Positions 17,364-27,055 of a DNA stretch of 64,000 nucleotides are shown here, one piece after another. The translations under genes and the position numbers were made by a program. The stretch is from Paraburkholderia nodosa (GTDB taxonomy: Bacteria > Pseudomonadota > Gammaproteobacteria > Burkholderiales > Burkholderiaceae). Location of the stretch: the NCBI RefSeq assembly GCF_001718195.1, contig NZ_MCNV01000005.1, positions 124,001 through 188,000 on the forward strand, read 5' to 3'. The first letter of the stretch is position 1. Every line of letters begins with the position of its first letter. Under the pieces are notes generated by a model. It made no database searches and had not been told where the DNA came from. It saw nothing but the letters and a program-made list of their open reading frames with translations.

Positions 17364-18290
17364 TCAGCGCCGCGCCGGATCCCCTCGCAGCCACTCGATA
17401 AGCTGCGTGATGACGGGGGTAATGGCCCGGCCGTGAGGCACCACGACGAAATAAGCGTCGGTGGGGCGGACAGTTGCGAGGCAGATGCGAACCAGGTCGC
17501 CTGTTTGCAGCAGGTCATCGACCAGTCTGTTCCACCCGAGTGCTATTCCCTGTCCGTATCGGACGGCTTGAATGGCGTCGGTGTAGAGGCTGCACCGTAG
17601 CACCTTGTTCAGGCGCGCGGGCCGGTACCCGACAGCGCGAAACCATTCGTTCCAGCCCATCCATCCTTCGGACGTGGCATCCGACTCCACGAGCGCCATC
17701 TTCGCGAGGTCGTCGAGCGAGCGCGGCGTGCCGTATTCCTCGAGGAACTCCCGCGAGCAGACGGGAAAGACTTCAACGTCGAACAGCAAGGTCGAAGTTC
17801 CGTCCGGCCAGTTGCCGTCCCCATAGCGCACGGCGACATCCACTTCCACATGCCGAAGGTCCGCCGTAAACATGTCGGTCGACAAACGCAGCTGCAAGGG
17901 CGGATCGAGCTTCTTCAGCTTCGCGAGCCGCGGCAAGAGCCGGAACTGCGAAAACGCAGCCGTCGAAGCCAGCACCAGTTCTCGTTGCTCGGTTCCGGTC
18001 ACCAGTCGATCGAAGACGCCGGCGATCTTCTGCATGGACTCCGCGACCACCAGGTAAAGCGCTTCGCCTTCACTCGTCAGATCAATCGACCGGTGCAGGC
18101 GGTGAAAGAGTTGCACGCCGAGCGTTTCTTCGAGGAACCGCACCTGTCGGCTCACGGCGGACTGCGTGACACCCAGTTCGCTTGCCGCATAGGTGAAACT
18201 CCCAAGGCGTGCCACGGCCTCGAACTCGACAAGGGCGGTCAGCGAGGGAACGATCCGACGATAGCCTTTCGTTGCTTTGGTGGTTTTCAT
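17364..18290 (-). CDS. LysR-family regulator (GcvA-like)
   Basis: A 308-residue LysR protein: HTH at residues about 12-70 (core GSFTYAASELGVTQSAVSRQ) and an effector-binding domain after about 95. The N-terminal PSLTALVEFEAVARLGSFT is typical of the GcvA/AmpR branch. It is co-directional with, and 37 bp upstream of, the cupin gene, and divergent from the Rieske demethylase gene at 18560, so it is placed to control both. The ATG at 18290 has GGAAAG upstream and follows family length. Confidence 0.85.
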   Translation of the reverse strand: MKTTKATKGYRRIVPSLTALVEFEAVARLGSFTYAASELGVTQSAVSRQVRFLEETLGVQLFHRLHRSIDLTSEGEALYLVVAESMQKIAGVFDRLVTGTEQRELVLASTAAFSQFRLLPRLAKLKKLDPPLQLRLSTDMFTADLRHVEVDVAVRYGDGNWPDGTSTLLFDVEVFPVCSREFLEEYGTPRSLDDLAKMALVESDATSEGWMGWNEWFRAVGYRPARLNKVLRCSLYTDAIQAVRYGQGIALGWNRLVDDLLQTGDLVRICLATVRPTDAYFVVVPHGRAITPVITQLIEWLRGDPARR

Positions 18291-18559
18291 CCGCTTTCCA
18301 ATCTGTCGACGGGTAAGGCGAGTGGGGGTTGTTGCCTGCATTGACGGCCATCTCTTCCGGGGAAGCCCTGATCTGGAATTCCCTGCTAGTCGACCCGGGA
18401 GGCCCATTTCGTGCGCCGCATTTCGGGCGCATTTTCGCATGATTTAAACGAATGTGAAGCAGCTTATAAAGCGCGTTGACGGTGCGTTTTGAAGGTCCAA
18501 TACTTCACGCCATATCAGTGTCCCGAACGCTACGCAACGTTCTCATCCAGAGGCTCACC

Positions 18560-19819
18560 ATGTCTGAGGTTCAAATTCAAACGCACCGCGAACTCGTCGA
18601 TAGCCGCAAGAAAGGACACGGCATGCCAGGTGAATTGTTCGGGCGTCAGGACGTCTTCGAAACGGATGTCGAAGTGTTTTTTCACAAGCTCTGGATTCTC
18701 GTTGGTGTGACGGCCGACGTGCCGGAACCGGGCGATGTCCACACGGTGGATATCGGCCGTGCATCGATCATCATCGTGCGCGACGACGACGAGAACGTGC
18801 GGGCGTATCGCAACGTTTGCCGTCATCGTGGCTCGCGCATCATGAAGAAGGCGGGCAAGGCAAGCGTCGGGATGCTCGTGTGTCCGTACCATCAGTGGAC
18901 GTACGACCTGGACGGCAGCCTCAAGCATTCGACGCATATGGGCAAGGACTTCGACGCAAGCTGCCACAGCCTGATTCCGGTCCATGTGAAGACGGTGGGC
19001 GCGCATATTTTTGTGTGCCTCGCCGACGAACCGCCCGCGGACTTCGAGAAGCTCGAGGCCGTGATGGCGCCGCGCTTCGCGCCGTACGACCTGGCCCGTA
19101 CGAAGATCGCCTATGAAATGGAGATCGTCGAGAACGGCAACTGGAAGCTCGTGATGGAAAACAACCGCGAGTGCTACCACTGCGCGGGTACGCATCCGGA
19201 GCTGACGAATTCGTTTCTCGCGGAAGACTTCGGCTTTTGTCCGGACGGCCAGAGCGAAGAGTCGCTGCAGGCCTACGACGATTACCTGAAGCGCAACGCG
19301 GCATGCCAGGAGAACTGGGAAAAAGACGGTTATGTCTGCGGCACGGTTGAAGCGCTCGACGAAAGCGTGGATACCAACTTCCGCACTCAGCGCCTCGTCA
19401 TCTCGGGTGCAAACGAATCGCAGACGCTGGACACGAAAGTGGCCTGCACGAAGCTGCTGGGCGGAGTCGGTCGGCGCGACCTCGGCGACGTCCACATGTG
19501 GGGCCACCATTCGTGGACTCACGTGATGAGCGACCATGCCGTGATCGCCTATAGCCTGCCCCTCGCGCCGGACAAGACGCTCGTGCGCACGCTCTGGCTG
19601 GTCCATGCAGATGCGGTGGAAGGCGTGGACTACGACTTGAAGCGGCTCACTGAAGTGTGGGTCGCAACCACGACGCAGGACGCGGAGCTCGTCGGGAACA
19701 CGCATGCGGGAACGCAGGATCCGGCCTATATTCCGGGTCCTTTCTCGAACTTCACTGAGGCAGCGCTCGACCAGTTTTCGCGCTGGTACGACGCGAAGCT
19801 GAAGGCGCACGGAGTTTGA
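18560..19819 (+). CDS. gbcA: Rieske oxygenase, glycine betaine demethylase-type (GbcA-like)
   Basis: A 419-residue Rieske alpha subunit with CRHRGSRIM plus CPYHQWTYDLDG (iron-sulfur ligands) and the mononuclear iron motif MENNRECYHCAGTHPEL. It strongly resembles GbcA/stachydrine-demethylase-type enzymes, which remove one N-methyl group from a quaternary betaine as formaldehyde. Its reductase gene follows 7 bp later. The ATG at 18560 starts MSEVQIQTHRELV; an upstream in-frame extension is not family-like. Substrate could be glycine betaine, proline betaine or hydroxyproline betaine; the neighbouring importer and formaldehyde genes support betaine demethylation in general. Confidence 0.85.
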   Translation: MSEVQIQTHRELVDSRKKGHGMPGELFGRQDVFETDVEVFFHKLWILVGVTADVPEPGDVHTVDIGRASIIIVRDDDENVRAYRNVCRHRGSRIMKKAGKASVGMLVCPYHQWTYDLDGSLKHSTHMGKDFDASCHSLIPVHVKTVGAHIFVCLADEPPADFEKLEAVMAPRFAPYDLARTKIAYEMEIVENGNWKLVMENNRECYHCAGTHPELTNSFLAEDFGFCPDGQSEESLQAYDDYLKRNAACQENWEKDGYVCGTVEALDESVDTNFRTQRLVISGANESQTLDTKVACTKLLGGVGRRDLGDVHMWGHHSWTHVMSDHAVIAYSLPLAPDKTLVRTLWLVHADAVEGVDYDLKRLTEVWVATTTQDAELVGNTHAGTQDPAYIPGPFSNFTEAALDQFSRWYDAKLKAHGV

Positions 19820-19826
19820 TGTCGCC

Positions 19827-20972
19827 ATGGACGTAGCCGCGGATTCATGTTTCATCGGGCAGGGTCAGGACATGCTTGATCGCTTTTGCAGTGCAAGCAC
19901 GTGGGAACGCGCTGATGCACAGTGGCCGAGTCACGAGCAGCGCATGCTGACGTGCATGCGCGTGTGTGCCGAGACGCACGACGTGCGGACTTTCGTGTTC
20001 AGCACGCGGGAGGGCCATTTCAGTTTCGAGCCGGGCCAGTTTATTACTGTATCCGCCGAAATCGACGGCAAGGAGGTCAGCCGCTGCTACACGATCTCCT
20101 CGCCGCCCACGCGTCCCTATACGCTTTCCATTACGGTCAAGCGCACGCCGGGCGGCGTCATGTCGAACTGGCTGCACGAGAACATGCGAGAGGGCGTCGA
20201 GTTGAAGGCCTTCGGGCCGTCGGGGGTGTTTACGCCGTCTTCGGGACCGGCTGCCAAGAGTCTCTATCTTTCGGCGGGATCGGGCGTGACGCCGTTGATG
20301 TCGATGACGCGCGCGGCGCTCGACCTGGGGCTGAACCGCGACATCGTGTTCATTCATAGCGCAAGAACGCCGGAAGACATCATCTTCCGCATCGAGCTTT
20401 CGAACTTGTGTGCGCTCTCGGACAAACTGCGTGTGGTACATGTCTGCGAGGCGCTCGGGAGCGAACCGGACTGGTCGGGGCCCGTGGGGCGCCTCAGCCT
20501 GGATCTGTTGAAGGAGCATGTGCCGGACTATCGCGAGCGCGAGGCGTTCATCTGCGGACCCGGTGGTTATATGGACGCTTGCAGAAAGATGCTCGCGGAT
20601 GGCGGCCATGACCCCGCCCGCTACCATCAGGAAAGCTTCAACTTCGCGGAGACCGTGGAGTGCGCCGAAGCGCCAGTCGCTGAGGCCAGCGCCGAGCCGG
20701 CTGCGCAGGGCGGCTTTACGGTGCAACTGGCGCGCTCGGGCCGCTCGTTCACGATGGACGCCTCGCAGACGGTGCTCGTCGCCGCGCGCAAGGCCGGTGT
20801 GCCCTTGCCGTCGTCATGCAGTCAGGGCATATGCGGGACCTGCAAGACGAAGGTGCTCGAAGGGTCCGTGGACATGAAGCACAACGGCGGCATCCGTCCG
20901 CGCGAAATCGAGAAGGGGATGCGTTTGATGTGCTGCAGCCGCCCAACTTCAAACCTCGTTCTCGATTTATAG
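19827..20972 (+). CDS. gbcB: Ferredoxin reductase subunit of the Rieske demethylase (GbcB-like)
   Basis: A 381-residue three-domain reductase: FAD-binding domain (motif RCYTISSPPTRP, about residues 86-97), NAD-binding domain (AGSGVTPLMSM and FICGPGGYMDAC) and a C-terminal plant-type [2Fe-2S] ferredoxin (CSQGICGTC with a later Cys). It passes electrons from NADH to GbcA. It lies 7 bp after gbcA and ends at a strong intrinsic terminator, so the pair forms a two-gene operon. The ATG at 19827 is used; ATG at 19872 is also possible. Confidence 0.9.
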   Translation: MDVAADSCFIGQGQDMLDRFCSASTWERADAQWPSHEQRMLTCMRVCAETHDVRTFVFSTREGHFSFEPGQFITVSAEIDGKEVSRCYTISSPPTRPYTLSITVKRTPGGVMSNWLHENMREGVELKAFGPSGVFTPSSGPAAKSLYLSAGSGVTPLMSMTRAALDLGLNRDIVFIHSARTPEDIIFRIELSNLCALSDKLRVVHVCEALGSEPDWSGPVGRLSLDLLKEHVPDYREREAFICGPGGYMDACRKMLADGGHDPARYHQESFNFAETVECAEAPVAEASAEPAAQGGFTVQLARSGRSFTMDASQTVLVAARKAGVPLPSSCSQGICGTCKTKVLEGSVDMKHNGGIRPREIEKGMRLMCCSRPTSNLVLDL

Positions 20973-21034
20973 CCGGACGACTGTGCTCTGAATGGCTTCG
21001 GCAAGCCGTTCACCTTGAATTGAAATGCTCCAAC

Positions 21035-21087
21035 GCCCTGTCGTGGCCCGCAATGCGGTGCCGGTCGCGACAGGGCAATTCTTTTTT
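21035..21087 (+). terminator. Intrinsic terminator after gbcAB
   Basis: GCCCTGTCG (21035-21043) pairs perfectly with CGACAGGGC (21068-21076), and the stem is followed by AATTC and six T residues. It ends the gbcAB transcript. Confidence 0.85.
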
Positions 21088-21561
21088 GTCGTCTGATATT
21101 CAGCCCAATTCCTCGTAGTTTCCTGCATTTTTCTCCCATTCTCCTGGTAGTTCCCCAGACTAAAACCCCCCAGGACTTTCCCTCGTTCCATGCGGCGCGC
21201 TCTACTTCGCCATCATTGGGCCAAAGGCAGCCGTTCCCGGCACTCAATTGCCCGCAAAGTCCCAACCTGTATTGGGTCCGCGCGCCGTTCGCTTATTCGC
21301 TAAACGTTTCATTACTCACCGGGCACTTTGCATGCATTACCAAAGGTATGGGAAAGGGCCGAAAAAATGTAGCTGGAGCGCGCAATTTGGATTGCTACGC
21401 TGCAATCACTGCATCAGTTGCTGCATCCGAGCCGGATTCACCGAAATAGTGAATTCGAAACCGGATAAGCGTCGATGCGAGCTGAATCGCCGCGCTAGAA
21501 CTTCAGGCCGTACCGGAGTTCACCAGCGCCACTTTTCTGAACCAGCCAGCTGGGATGACAA
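21088..21561. other. Intergenic region upstream of the betaine importer operon
   Basis: About 470 bp with no convincing gene; short open frames here lack ribosome sites and family features. Its size and position suggest the regulated promoter of the ABC importer operon. I found no clear operator. Confidence 0.4.
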
Positions 21562-22851
21562 ATGGCCCCTCATCTGACGTTCGCACCGGGCGACACATTG
21601 CCGCCAGGCGCAATCAACACAGCGGGTACGCCTTCGGTGGCCCGGCCCATTGCCATATCAGGAACCGACATCCTGACGGTCAAGAACCTGTCGAAGATCT
21701 TCGGCCCGAAGCCCGAGGTTGCTGCGCAACTGGTCAAGCAGGGCCTGGGACGCGATGAGGTCTTCAAGCGCACCGGCAACATGGTGGCGGTCAACGACGT
21801 CAGCCTCAACGTGAAGGCCGGCGAGATCTTCGTCATCATGGGACTCTCCGGTTCCGGAAAGTCGACGCTCGTGCGTCTGCTCAATCGCCTGATCGAGCCG
21901 ACGTCCGGCCAGGTCGTTCTCGAAGGCCGCGACATTGCGCCGATGTCCACGCCCGAACTGCGTGAAGTGCGCCGCAAGAAGATGGCGATGGTGTTCCAGT
22001 CGTTTGCGCTGCTGCCGAACCGCTCAGTGCTCGACAACATCTCGTATGGCCTGGAAGTCGCGGGCATGAAGAAGTCCGAGCGCTATGAAATCGCACGCGC
22101 CGCGCTCAAGCGCGTGGGACTCGGCTCGTACGAAAAGCTGCTGCCCAGCGAACTCTCGGGCGGCATGCAGCAGCGGGTCGGTCTCGCGCGCGCCCTGGCC
22201 GTCAATCCTGCTGTGCTGCTGATGGATGAAGCCTTCTCCGCACTCGATCCGCTGATCCGCTTCGAAATGCAAAGCGAACTGCTGCGGCTCCAGAAGGAGG
22301 AGCAGCGAACCATCGTCTTCATTTCGCACGATATCGAAGAGGCCATCAAGATTGGCGGCCGTATCGGCATCATGAAAGACGGCTGTCTGATTCAGGTCGG
22401 CACGCCCGCCGAACTGATCCAGTCTCCTGCGGACGACTACGTACGGGACTTCTTCCGTCACGTAGACGTTTCGCGTTTCCTCAAGGCCGAGAGCCTGATG
22501 ACCCGCGTCGAGCGCGGACTGATTACCGGCGACGTCGGCGCGCCCGCTGAACGTTACCTCAATCAACTGATCGATAGCGGTGCCGAGTGCGGTTACGTGT
22601 GCGATCAAGCCGGCCGCTACCAGGGCTGCGTCACGCCCGCTTCGCTGCACAGGGCGGGTGCCCAACCCCTGCGCGAAGCGTTGCTCAAGGACTTGAGCAC
22701 GGTCTCGCTGGACACCGACCTGCACGAACTCTCCGCGATCGCACTGAGCCAGCAACACGACGTGCCGGTGACGGACGCGGCAGGCAAGCTCGCGGGAGTC
22801 GTGTCGTGCCGAACGATACTCAAACAGGTTATGGAGCGGAGGGCAGCATGA
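21562..22851 (+). CDS. Quaternary amine ABC importer, ATP-binding protein (ProV/ChoV-like)
   Basis: A 429-residue ATPase: N-terminal segment with IFGPKPEVAAQLVKQG as in glycine betaine/choline ATPases, Walker A GLSGSGKST, signature LSGGMQQRVGLARAL, Walker B VLLMDEAFSALD and the switch HDIEEAIK, then a C-terminal region with a partial CBS-type module that senses ionic conditions in OpuA/ProV. The gene overlaps the permease by four bases (ATGA). It powers uptake of betaines; such systems often also carry DMSP. First gene of a three-gene operon. Confidence 0.9.
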   Translation: MAPHLTFAPGDTLPPGAINTAGTPSVARPIAISGTDILTVKNLSKIFGPKPEVAAQLVKQGLGRDEVFKRTGNMVAVNDVSLNVKAGEIFVIMGLSGSGKSTLVRLLNRLIEPTSGQVVLEGRDIAPMSTPELREVRRKKMAMVFQSFALLPNRSVLDNISYGLEVAGMKKSERYEIARAALKRVGLGSYEKLLPSELSGGMQQRVGLARALAVNPAVLLMDEAFSALDPLIRFEMQSELLRLQKEEQRTIVFISHDIEEAIKIGGRIGIMKDGCLIQVGTPAELIQSPADDYVRDFFRHVDVSRFLKAESLMTRVERGLITGDVGAPAERYLNQLIDSGAECGYVCDQAGRYQGCVTPASLHRAGAQPLREALLKDLSTVSLDTDLHELSAIALSQQHDVPVTDAAGKLAGVVSCRTILKQVMERRAA

Positions 22852-23729
22852 ATTCGTCAGTCATCGGCAAGTTCGCAGAGAACGCCGTCAATTTTCTGTT
22901 CAATCACTTCCAGGGCGGATTCAACGCGTTTTCCGCGGCGTTGGGCGCAGTCGTCAAGCTGCTCGAAGACGGCCTTGGGGCGATTCCCTTCGTCGCGATG
23001 CTCGTCTTTCTCGTGGCGTTCGCGTTGTGGCGCCGTGGGATCGCCTTCGCCGTGTTCGTCGGCATCGCGCTGCTGCTCATTCACTACATGGGGCTGTGGC
23101 CGCAAACGGTCGCTACGCTGGCCCTTGTCGTTGCCGCGACGGTTTTCAGCCTCATCGTCGGCGTGCCGCTCGGCATCTGGGGCGCGCGCAACAAGCGGGT
23201 GGAACTGATTCTGCGCTCGCTGCTCGATTTCATGCAGACCATGCCGGCGTTCGTCTATCTGATTCCCGCCGTGATCCTGTTTGGCCTCGGCCGCGTGCCT
23301 GCCGTGATCGCCACCGTGGTGTTCGCCATGCCCCCCGTGGTGCGCCTCACGACGCTCGGCATCCGCCAGGTTCGCGAGGAATTGCTGGAAGCAGGCCGCT
23401 CGTTCGGCAGCACCGACGCGCAACTGCTCTGGAAAATCCAGCTGCCGAATGCATTGCCGTCCATCATGGCCGGCGTGAACCAGACCATCATGATGTCGCT
23501 TTCGATGGTCGTGATCGCCTCGATGATCGGCGCAGGCGGCCTCGGCGAATATGTGTTGAGCGGCATCCAGCGGCTTGACATCGGCATCGGCTTCGAAGGT
23601 GGCCTCGGCGTCGTGCTGCTGGCCATCGTGCTGGACCGCCTGACGGAGACGTTCGGCGTGAAATCGAAGAAGAGGAGACCCGTCGCGAAGGTGGGCAAAG
23701 CTGGCACCACCGAAGCGGCGCATAGCTGA
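22848..23729 (+). CDS. Quaternary amine ABC importer, permease (ProW/ChoW-like)
   Basis: A 293-residue inner-membrane permease with about seven hydrophobic helices and the EAA-type coupling loop EAGRSFGSTDAQLLWKIQLP. The central LLDFMQTMPAFVYLIPAVILFGLG splits into helices characteristic of ProW/OpuAB. The ATG at 22848 overlaps the ATPase stop (ATGA), indicating coupled translation. It partners the ATPase before it and the binding protein after it. Confidence 0.9.
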   Translation: MNSSVIGKFAENAVNFLFNHFQGGFNAFSAALGAVVKLLEDGLGAIPFVAMLVFLVAFALWRRGIAFAVFVGIALLLIHYMGLWPQTVATLALVVAATVFSLIVGVPLGIWGARNKRVELILRSLLDFMQTMPAFVYLIPAVILFGLGRVPAVIATVVFAMPPVVRLTTLGIRQVREELLEAGRSFGSTDAQLLWKIQLPNALPSIMAGVNQTIMMSLSMVVIASMIGAGGLGEYVLSGIQRLDIGIGFEGGLGVVLLAIVLDRLTETFGVKSKKRRPVAKVGKAGTTEAAHS

Positions 23730-23809
23730 CTAGCCGGATGCCTGCCTGACATCAAAGGCGGGTCATCCGTGACGAATGAGTAGTTTCAATATAAATCCGG
23801 AGTACTAAC

Positions 23810-24691
23810 ATGATTAGCGATACTTTCAAATCACTCGTGACGAAGCTGGCGCTATCGACGGTCGTCGCCATGAGTGTCGGCGTCGGGTCTGCGGTAGCGG
23901 CGGAGCCGATCAAGCTGGCGATCACCGACTGGGCCGACGTTCTCGCCACGGCCAACGTCGCCAAGTACGTGCTCGAAGCGAAACTGAATCAGCCGGTCAA
24001 GTTCGTCAATGCGGACATCGGCATTCAGTTCCAGGGCGTGGCACGCGGCGACCTCGACATCATGGTGGGCGGCTGGCTACCGGTGACGCACGCTGTGTAC
24101 TACGCGAAGTACAAGAACGATCTGGATGATGTCGGCGTCATTTACACGGGCGGCCGAAACGGCTGGGCCGTGCCCGCCTACGTGCCGGAGTCGGAAGTGT
24201 CGTCGATTTCGGACCTGAACAAGCCGGACGTCAAAAGCAAGCTCGACGGCACGATCCAGGGCATTGGTCCGGGCTCGGGCCTCATGCAGGCCTCCCAGAA
24301 GTCGGTTCAGGCCTACGACCTGAATGGCTACAACCTGCAGTCGTCGAGCGAAGCCGGGATGCTCGCTGCCGTGTCGCGTGCGTATCAAACGAAGCAGTGG
24401 GTCGTGGCCACGGTCTGGAGCCCGCACTGGCTCTGGCAGAAATGGCAGATGCGCTACCTGAAGGACCCCAAGGGCACGCTGGGCGGCGAAGAACAGGTCC
24501 ACGCGTTCGCATCCAAACAGTTCGCCACCAGGTTTCCCCGCGCCGACGTGTTCTTCAAGCATTTCAAGCTGACGCTGGCTGATGTCGAAGCCATCGAACT
24601 CGAAGGCAACAGCACGAACGACTATGCGACCGCCGCGAAGAAGTTCGTCGACGCGCACCCGGACAAGCTGAATGCCTGGCTGCAGCAGTAA
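23810..24691 (+). CDS. Quaternary amine ABC importer, substrate-binding protein (OpuAC/ChoX-like)
   Basis: A 293-residue periplasmic protein with a Sec signal peptide (about residues 1-31, ending SAVAA). The mature protein begins EPIKLAITDWADVLATANV and keeps Trp residues expected of the aromatic cage for quaternary ammonium or tertiary sulfonium ligands (ITDWAD, VGGWLPVTH, VWSPHWLW). An 80-bp gap separates it from the permease. Ligand choice among choline, glycine betaine, proline betaine and DMSP cannot be settled by eye. Confidence 0.9.
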   Translation: MISDTFKSLVTKLALSTVVAMSVGVGSAVAAEPIKLAITDWADVLATANVAKYVLEAKLNQPVKFVNADIGIQFQGVARGDLDIMVGGWLPVTHAVYYAKYKNDLDDVGVIYTGGRNGWAVPAYVPESEVSSISDLNKPDVKSKLDGTIQGIGPGSGLMQASQKSVQAYDLNGYNLQSSSEAGMLAAVSRAYQTKQWVVATVWSPHWLWQKWQMRYLKDPKGTLGGEEQVHAFASKQFATRFPRADVFFKHFKLTLADVEAIELEGNSTNDYATAAKKFVDAHPDKLNAWLQQ

Positions 24692-24711
24692 CCACCAGGT
24701 TCGTATTCACG

Positions 24712-24735
24712 GGGGCAGGAAAGGCCCGCTGCCCC
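24712..24735 (+). terminator. Hairpin after the importer operon
   Basis: GGGGCAG and CTGCCCC form a 7-bp stem with a 10-base loop, 21 bp after the binding-protein stop. No T-run follows, so it may stabilise mRNA or attenuate read-through into glyA instead of stopping it. Confidence 0.4.
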
Positions 24736-24788
24736 GAGTTCATGTACTAGCAGGGCCTGCTTGACACGATTACTTCCTGGAGTGACCT

Positions 24789-26084
24789 GTGAGCGAATAC
24801 TCGTGCTTCTTTTCTGAAACGCTCCAGAGCCGTGACCCGGTCATCGCATCGGAGATCGCGCTCGAATTGCGCCGGCAACAAACGCAGATCGAATTGATCG
24901 CTTCCGAGAACATTGTTTCGGCGGCGGTGATGGAAGCGCAAGGGACGGTGCTGACCAACAAGTATGCCGAGGGCTATCCGTCGAAGCGCTATTACGGCGG
25001 CTGCGAGCATGTGGACCGCATCGAGGCGCTCGCGATCGACCGCGTGAAGGCCCTGTTCGACGCCGAATATGCCAACGTGCAGCCGCATTCCGGCGCGCAG
25101 GCAAACGGCGCAGTCATGCTCGCGCTGGTCAAGCCGGGCGACACGGTGATGGGCATGTCGCTGGACGCCGGCGGCCACCTCACGCATGGCGCGCGGCCAG
25201 CGCTTTCCGGCAAGTGGTTCAATGCCGTGCAGTATGGCGTGAGCCCGCAGACTTGTCGCATCGACTACGACGCCGTGCGGCGGCTCGCGCAGGAGCACCG
25301 GCCAAAGCTCATTATCGCGGGCTATTCGGCCTATCCGCGCGCGCTCGACTTTGCGGCTTTCCGTGAAATCGCGGATAGCGTCGGGGCCCTGCTGATGGTC
25401 GATATGGCGCATATCGCCGGCATCGTCGCGGCCGGCCGCCATGCAAATCCGATCAAGTACGCGGACGTCGTGACGTCGACCACGCACAAAACGCTGCGCG
25501 GCCCGCGTGGCGGCTTCATCCTGACCAACAACGGCGACCTCGCCAGGAAGATCAATTCCGCCGTGTTCCCCGGCTTGCAGGGCGGTCCGCTCATGCATGT
25601 CATCGCGGGCAAGGCGGTGGCGTTCGGCGAAGCGTTGCGTCCTGAGTTCGCGGGCTATATCGACCGCGTGCTGCGCAATGCCGAGGCGCTCGGCAACGTG
25701 CTGCAATCGGGCGGGCTCTCGCTCGTCACGGGCGGCACCGATAACCATCTGCTGCTCGTCGATCTTCGTTCCAAACGCATTACGGGCACGCAGGCTGAAA
25801 AAGCCCTCGAGCGCGCGGGCATCACTTGCAACAAGAACGGCATTCCGTTTGATACGGAAAACCCGACAGTGACTTCCGGCATCCGGCTTGGCACGCCGGC
25901 CGGTACGACGCGCGGATTCGGCACGGCTCAATTCGAGCAGATTGGCGAAATGATTCTCGAAGTGCTGGCGGGCGTCGAGCGCGAGCCGGGCGGCGACGAC
26001 CACGTCGAGCGCGCCGTGCGCAGCCGCGTACGGGATCTGTGCAACCAGTATCCGATTTATTCGCACGCCGACGCGCTGGCATAA
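24789..26084 (+). CDS. glyA: Serine hydroxymethyltransferase, catabolic paralogue
   Basis: A 431-residue PLP enzyme with full SHMT signatures: [13 protein letters not shown] near the N-terminus, [19 protein letters not shown] and the PLP-lysine segment [16 protein letters not shown]. It interconverts glycine plus methylene-THF and serine. The GTG start has GGAG seven bases upstream. In betaine gene clusters a second SHMT commonly channels glycine and one-carbon units from demethylation into serine, so this copy is probably not the housekeeping glyA. It follows the importer by 97 bp. Confidence 0.9.
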   Translation: MSEYSCFFSETLQSRDPVIASEIALELRRQQTQIELIASENIVSAAVMEAQGTVLTNKYAEGYPSKRYYGGCEHVDRIEALAIDRVKALFDAEYANVQPHSGAQANGAVMLALVKPGDTVMGMSLDAGGHLTHGARPALSGKWFNAVQYGVSPQTCRIDYDAVRRLAQEHRPKLIIAGYSAYPRALDFAAFREIADSVGALLMVDMAHIAGIVAAGRHANPIKYADVVTSTTHKTLRGPRGGFILTNNGDLARKINSAVFPGLQGGPLMHVIAGKAVAFGEALRPEFAGYIDRVLRNAEALGNVLQSGGLSLVTGGTDNHLLLVDLRSKRITGTQAEKALERAGITCNKNGIPFDTENPTVTSGIRLGTPAGTTRGFGTAQFEQIGEMILEVLAGVEREPGGDDHVERAVRSRVRDLCNQYPIYSHADALA

Positions 26085-26158
26085 GCCCAGGCACTCAGCG
26101 CGCAAATGCAGTGAAGACCCGTTTATCTGTTTGAAGACTACTGAACAAAGGAATCGAA

Positions 26159-27046
26159 ATGAGCTTCGAGGGCGTACATACTCCGCTGGTCACACCGTTC
26201 AAGGAAGACGGTGAAATCGACCATGCGTTGCTCGGCAAGCATGCAGCGAATCTCGCAGGCCGCGTATCGGGACTCGGGATCGGCGGCACCACCGGCGAAT
26301 ACTACGCGTTGAGCTTCGAGGAACGCGTCAAGACCTTCAACACCGTTGCCGAGGCGGCGGGTGGAAAAACCTATCTGACCGCGGGCATCAACGCGACCAC
26401 GACGAAGGAAGTGATTCGACTGGGTCTCGAAGCGAAGCGTGCAGGTCTGTCGTCGCTGCTGGTGGCCGCGCCGTACTACGCGCAGCCCACGCAGGAAGAA
26501 CTGCTCAGCCACATGCTGAAGGTCGACGACGCGCTCGACATGCCGATCATGCTGTACAACTTTCCGGCCCGCACGGGCACGGAGATCAGCGATGGCGTGC
26601 TGGCAACGCTGCTCGAGCGCCCGAACTTTATCGCCATGAAGGAGAGCACCGGCGATATTTCGCATCTGCATCATCTCGTCACGCACTTCAAGGACCGGCT
26701 GGTGCTCAGCTGCGGCATGGACGACCAGGCCCTCGAATTTTTCGCGTGGGGCGCGAAGAGCTGGGTAGGCGGCGCCTCCAACTTCCTGCCGGAAGCACAC
26801 ACGGCGCTGTTCGATGCGTGCGTCAAACAGAACGATTTCGTTCTGGGCCGCAAACTGATGACGCAATTGCTGCCGGTGCTCGAACTGCTCGAGCGCAGCG
26901 GCAAATTCATTCAGTACGTGCGCTACGGTTGCGAACTGGTGGGGCTGCCGGTTGGTGTGGCGCGTGCACCGCTCGGCTCGCTCACGCAAGAGGAGCGCAG
27001 CGCGTTTGCGCAGCTTGTGCAACCGCTTATTCGCAACGCCCAGTAA
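26159..27046 (+). CDS. DapA-family (class I aldolase) lyase or deaminase
   Basis: A 295-residue TIM-barrel protein of the dihydrodipicolinate synthase/N-acetylneuraminate lyase superfamily: GGTTGEYYAL (carboxylate-binding Thr-Thr), YNFPARTG (catalytic Tyr) and FIAMKESTG (Schiff-base Lys). It is very unlikely to be the biosynthetic DapA, since it is followed 9 bp later by an FAD amine oxidoreductase and then an aldehyde dehydrogenase. In hydroxyproline catabolism a DapA-family deaminase acts between exactly these two enzyme types. AAGGA upstream of the ATG supports the start. Confidence 0.85.
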   Translation: MSFEGVHTPLVTPFKEDGEIDHALLGKHAANLAGRVSGLGIGGTTGEYYALSFEERVKTFNTVAEAAGGKTYLTAGINATTTKEVIRLGLEAKRAGLSSLLVAAPYYAQPTQEELLSHMLKVDDALDMPIMLYNFPARTGTEISDGVLATLLERPNFIAMKESTGDISHLHHLVTHFKDRLVLSCGMDDQALEFFAWGAKSWVGGASNFLPEAHTALFDACVKQNDFVLGRKLMTQLLPVLELLERSGKFIQYVRYGCELVGLPVGVARAPLGSLTQEERSAFAQLVQPLIRNAQ

Positions 27047-27055
27047 TAACCGAAA

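Noticed and set aside
18530..19855. A 441-codon minus-strand frame opposite gbcA
   Set aside because: Shadow of a well-defined Rieske oxygenase gene.
24692..24788. Glycine riboswitch ahead of glyA
   Set aside because: The gap is only 97 bp, is largely taken up by a simple hairpin, and lacks the glycine aptamer layout.
26159..27046. Biosynthetic dapA (lysine pathway)
   Set aside because: The family match is only at superfamily level and the operon partners are catabolic oxidoreductases.
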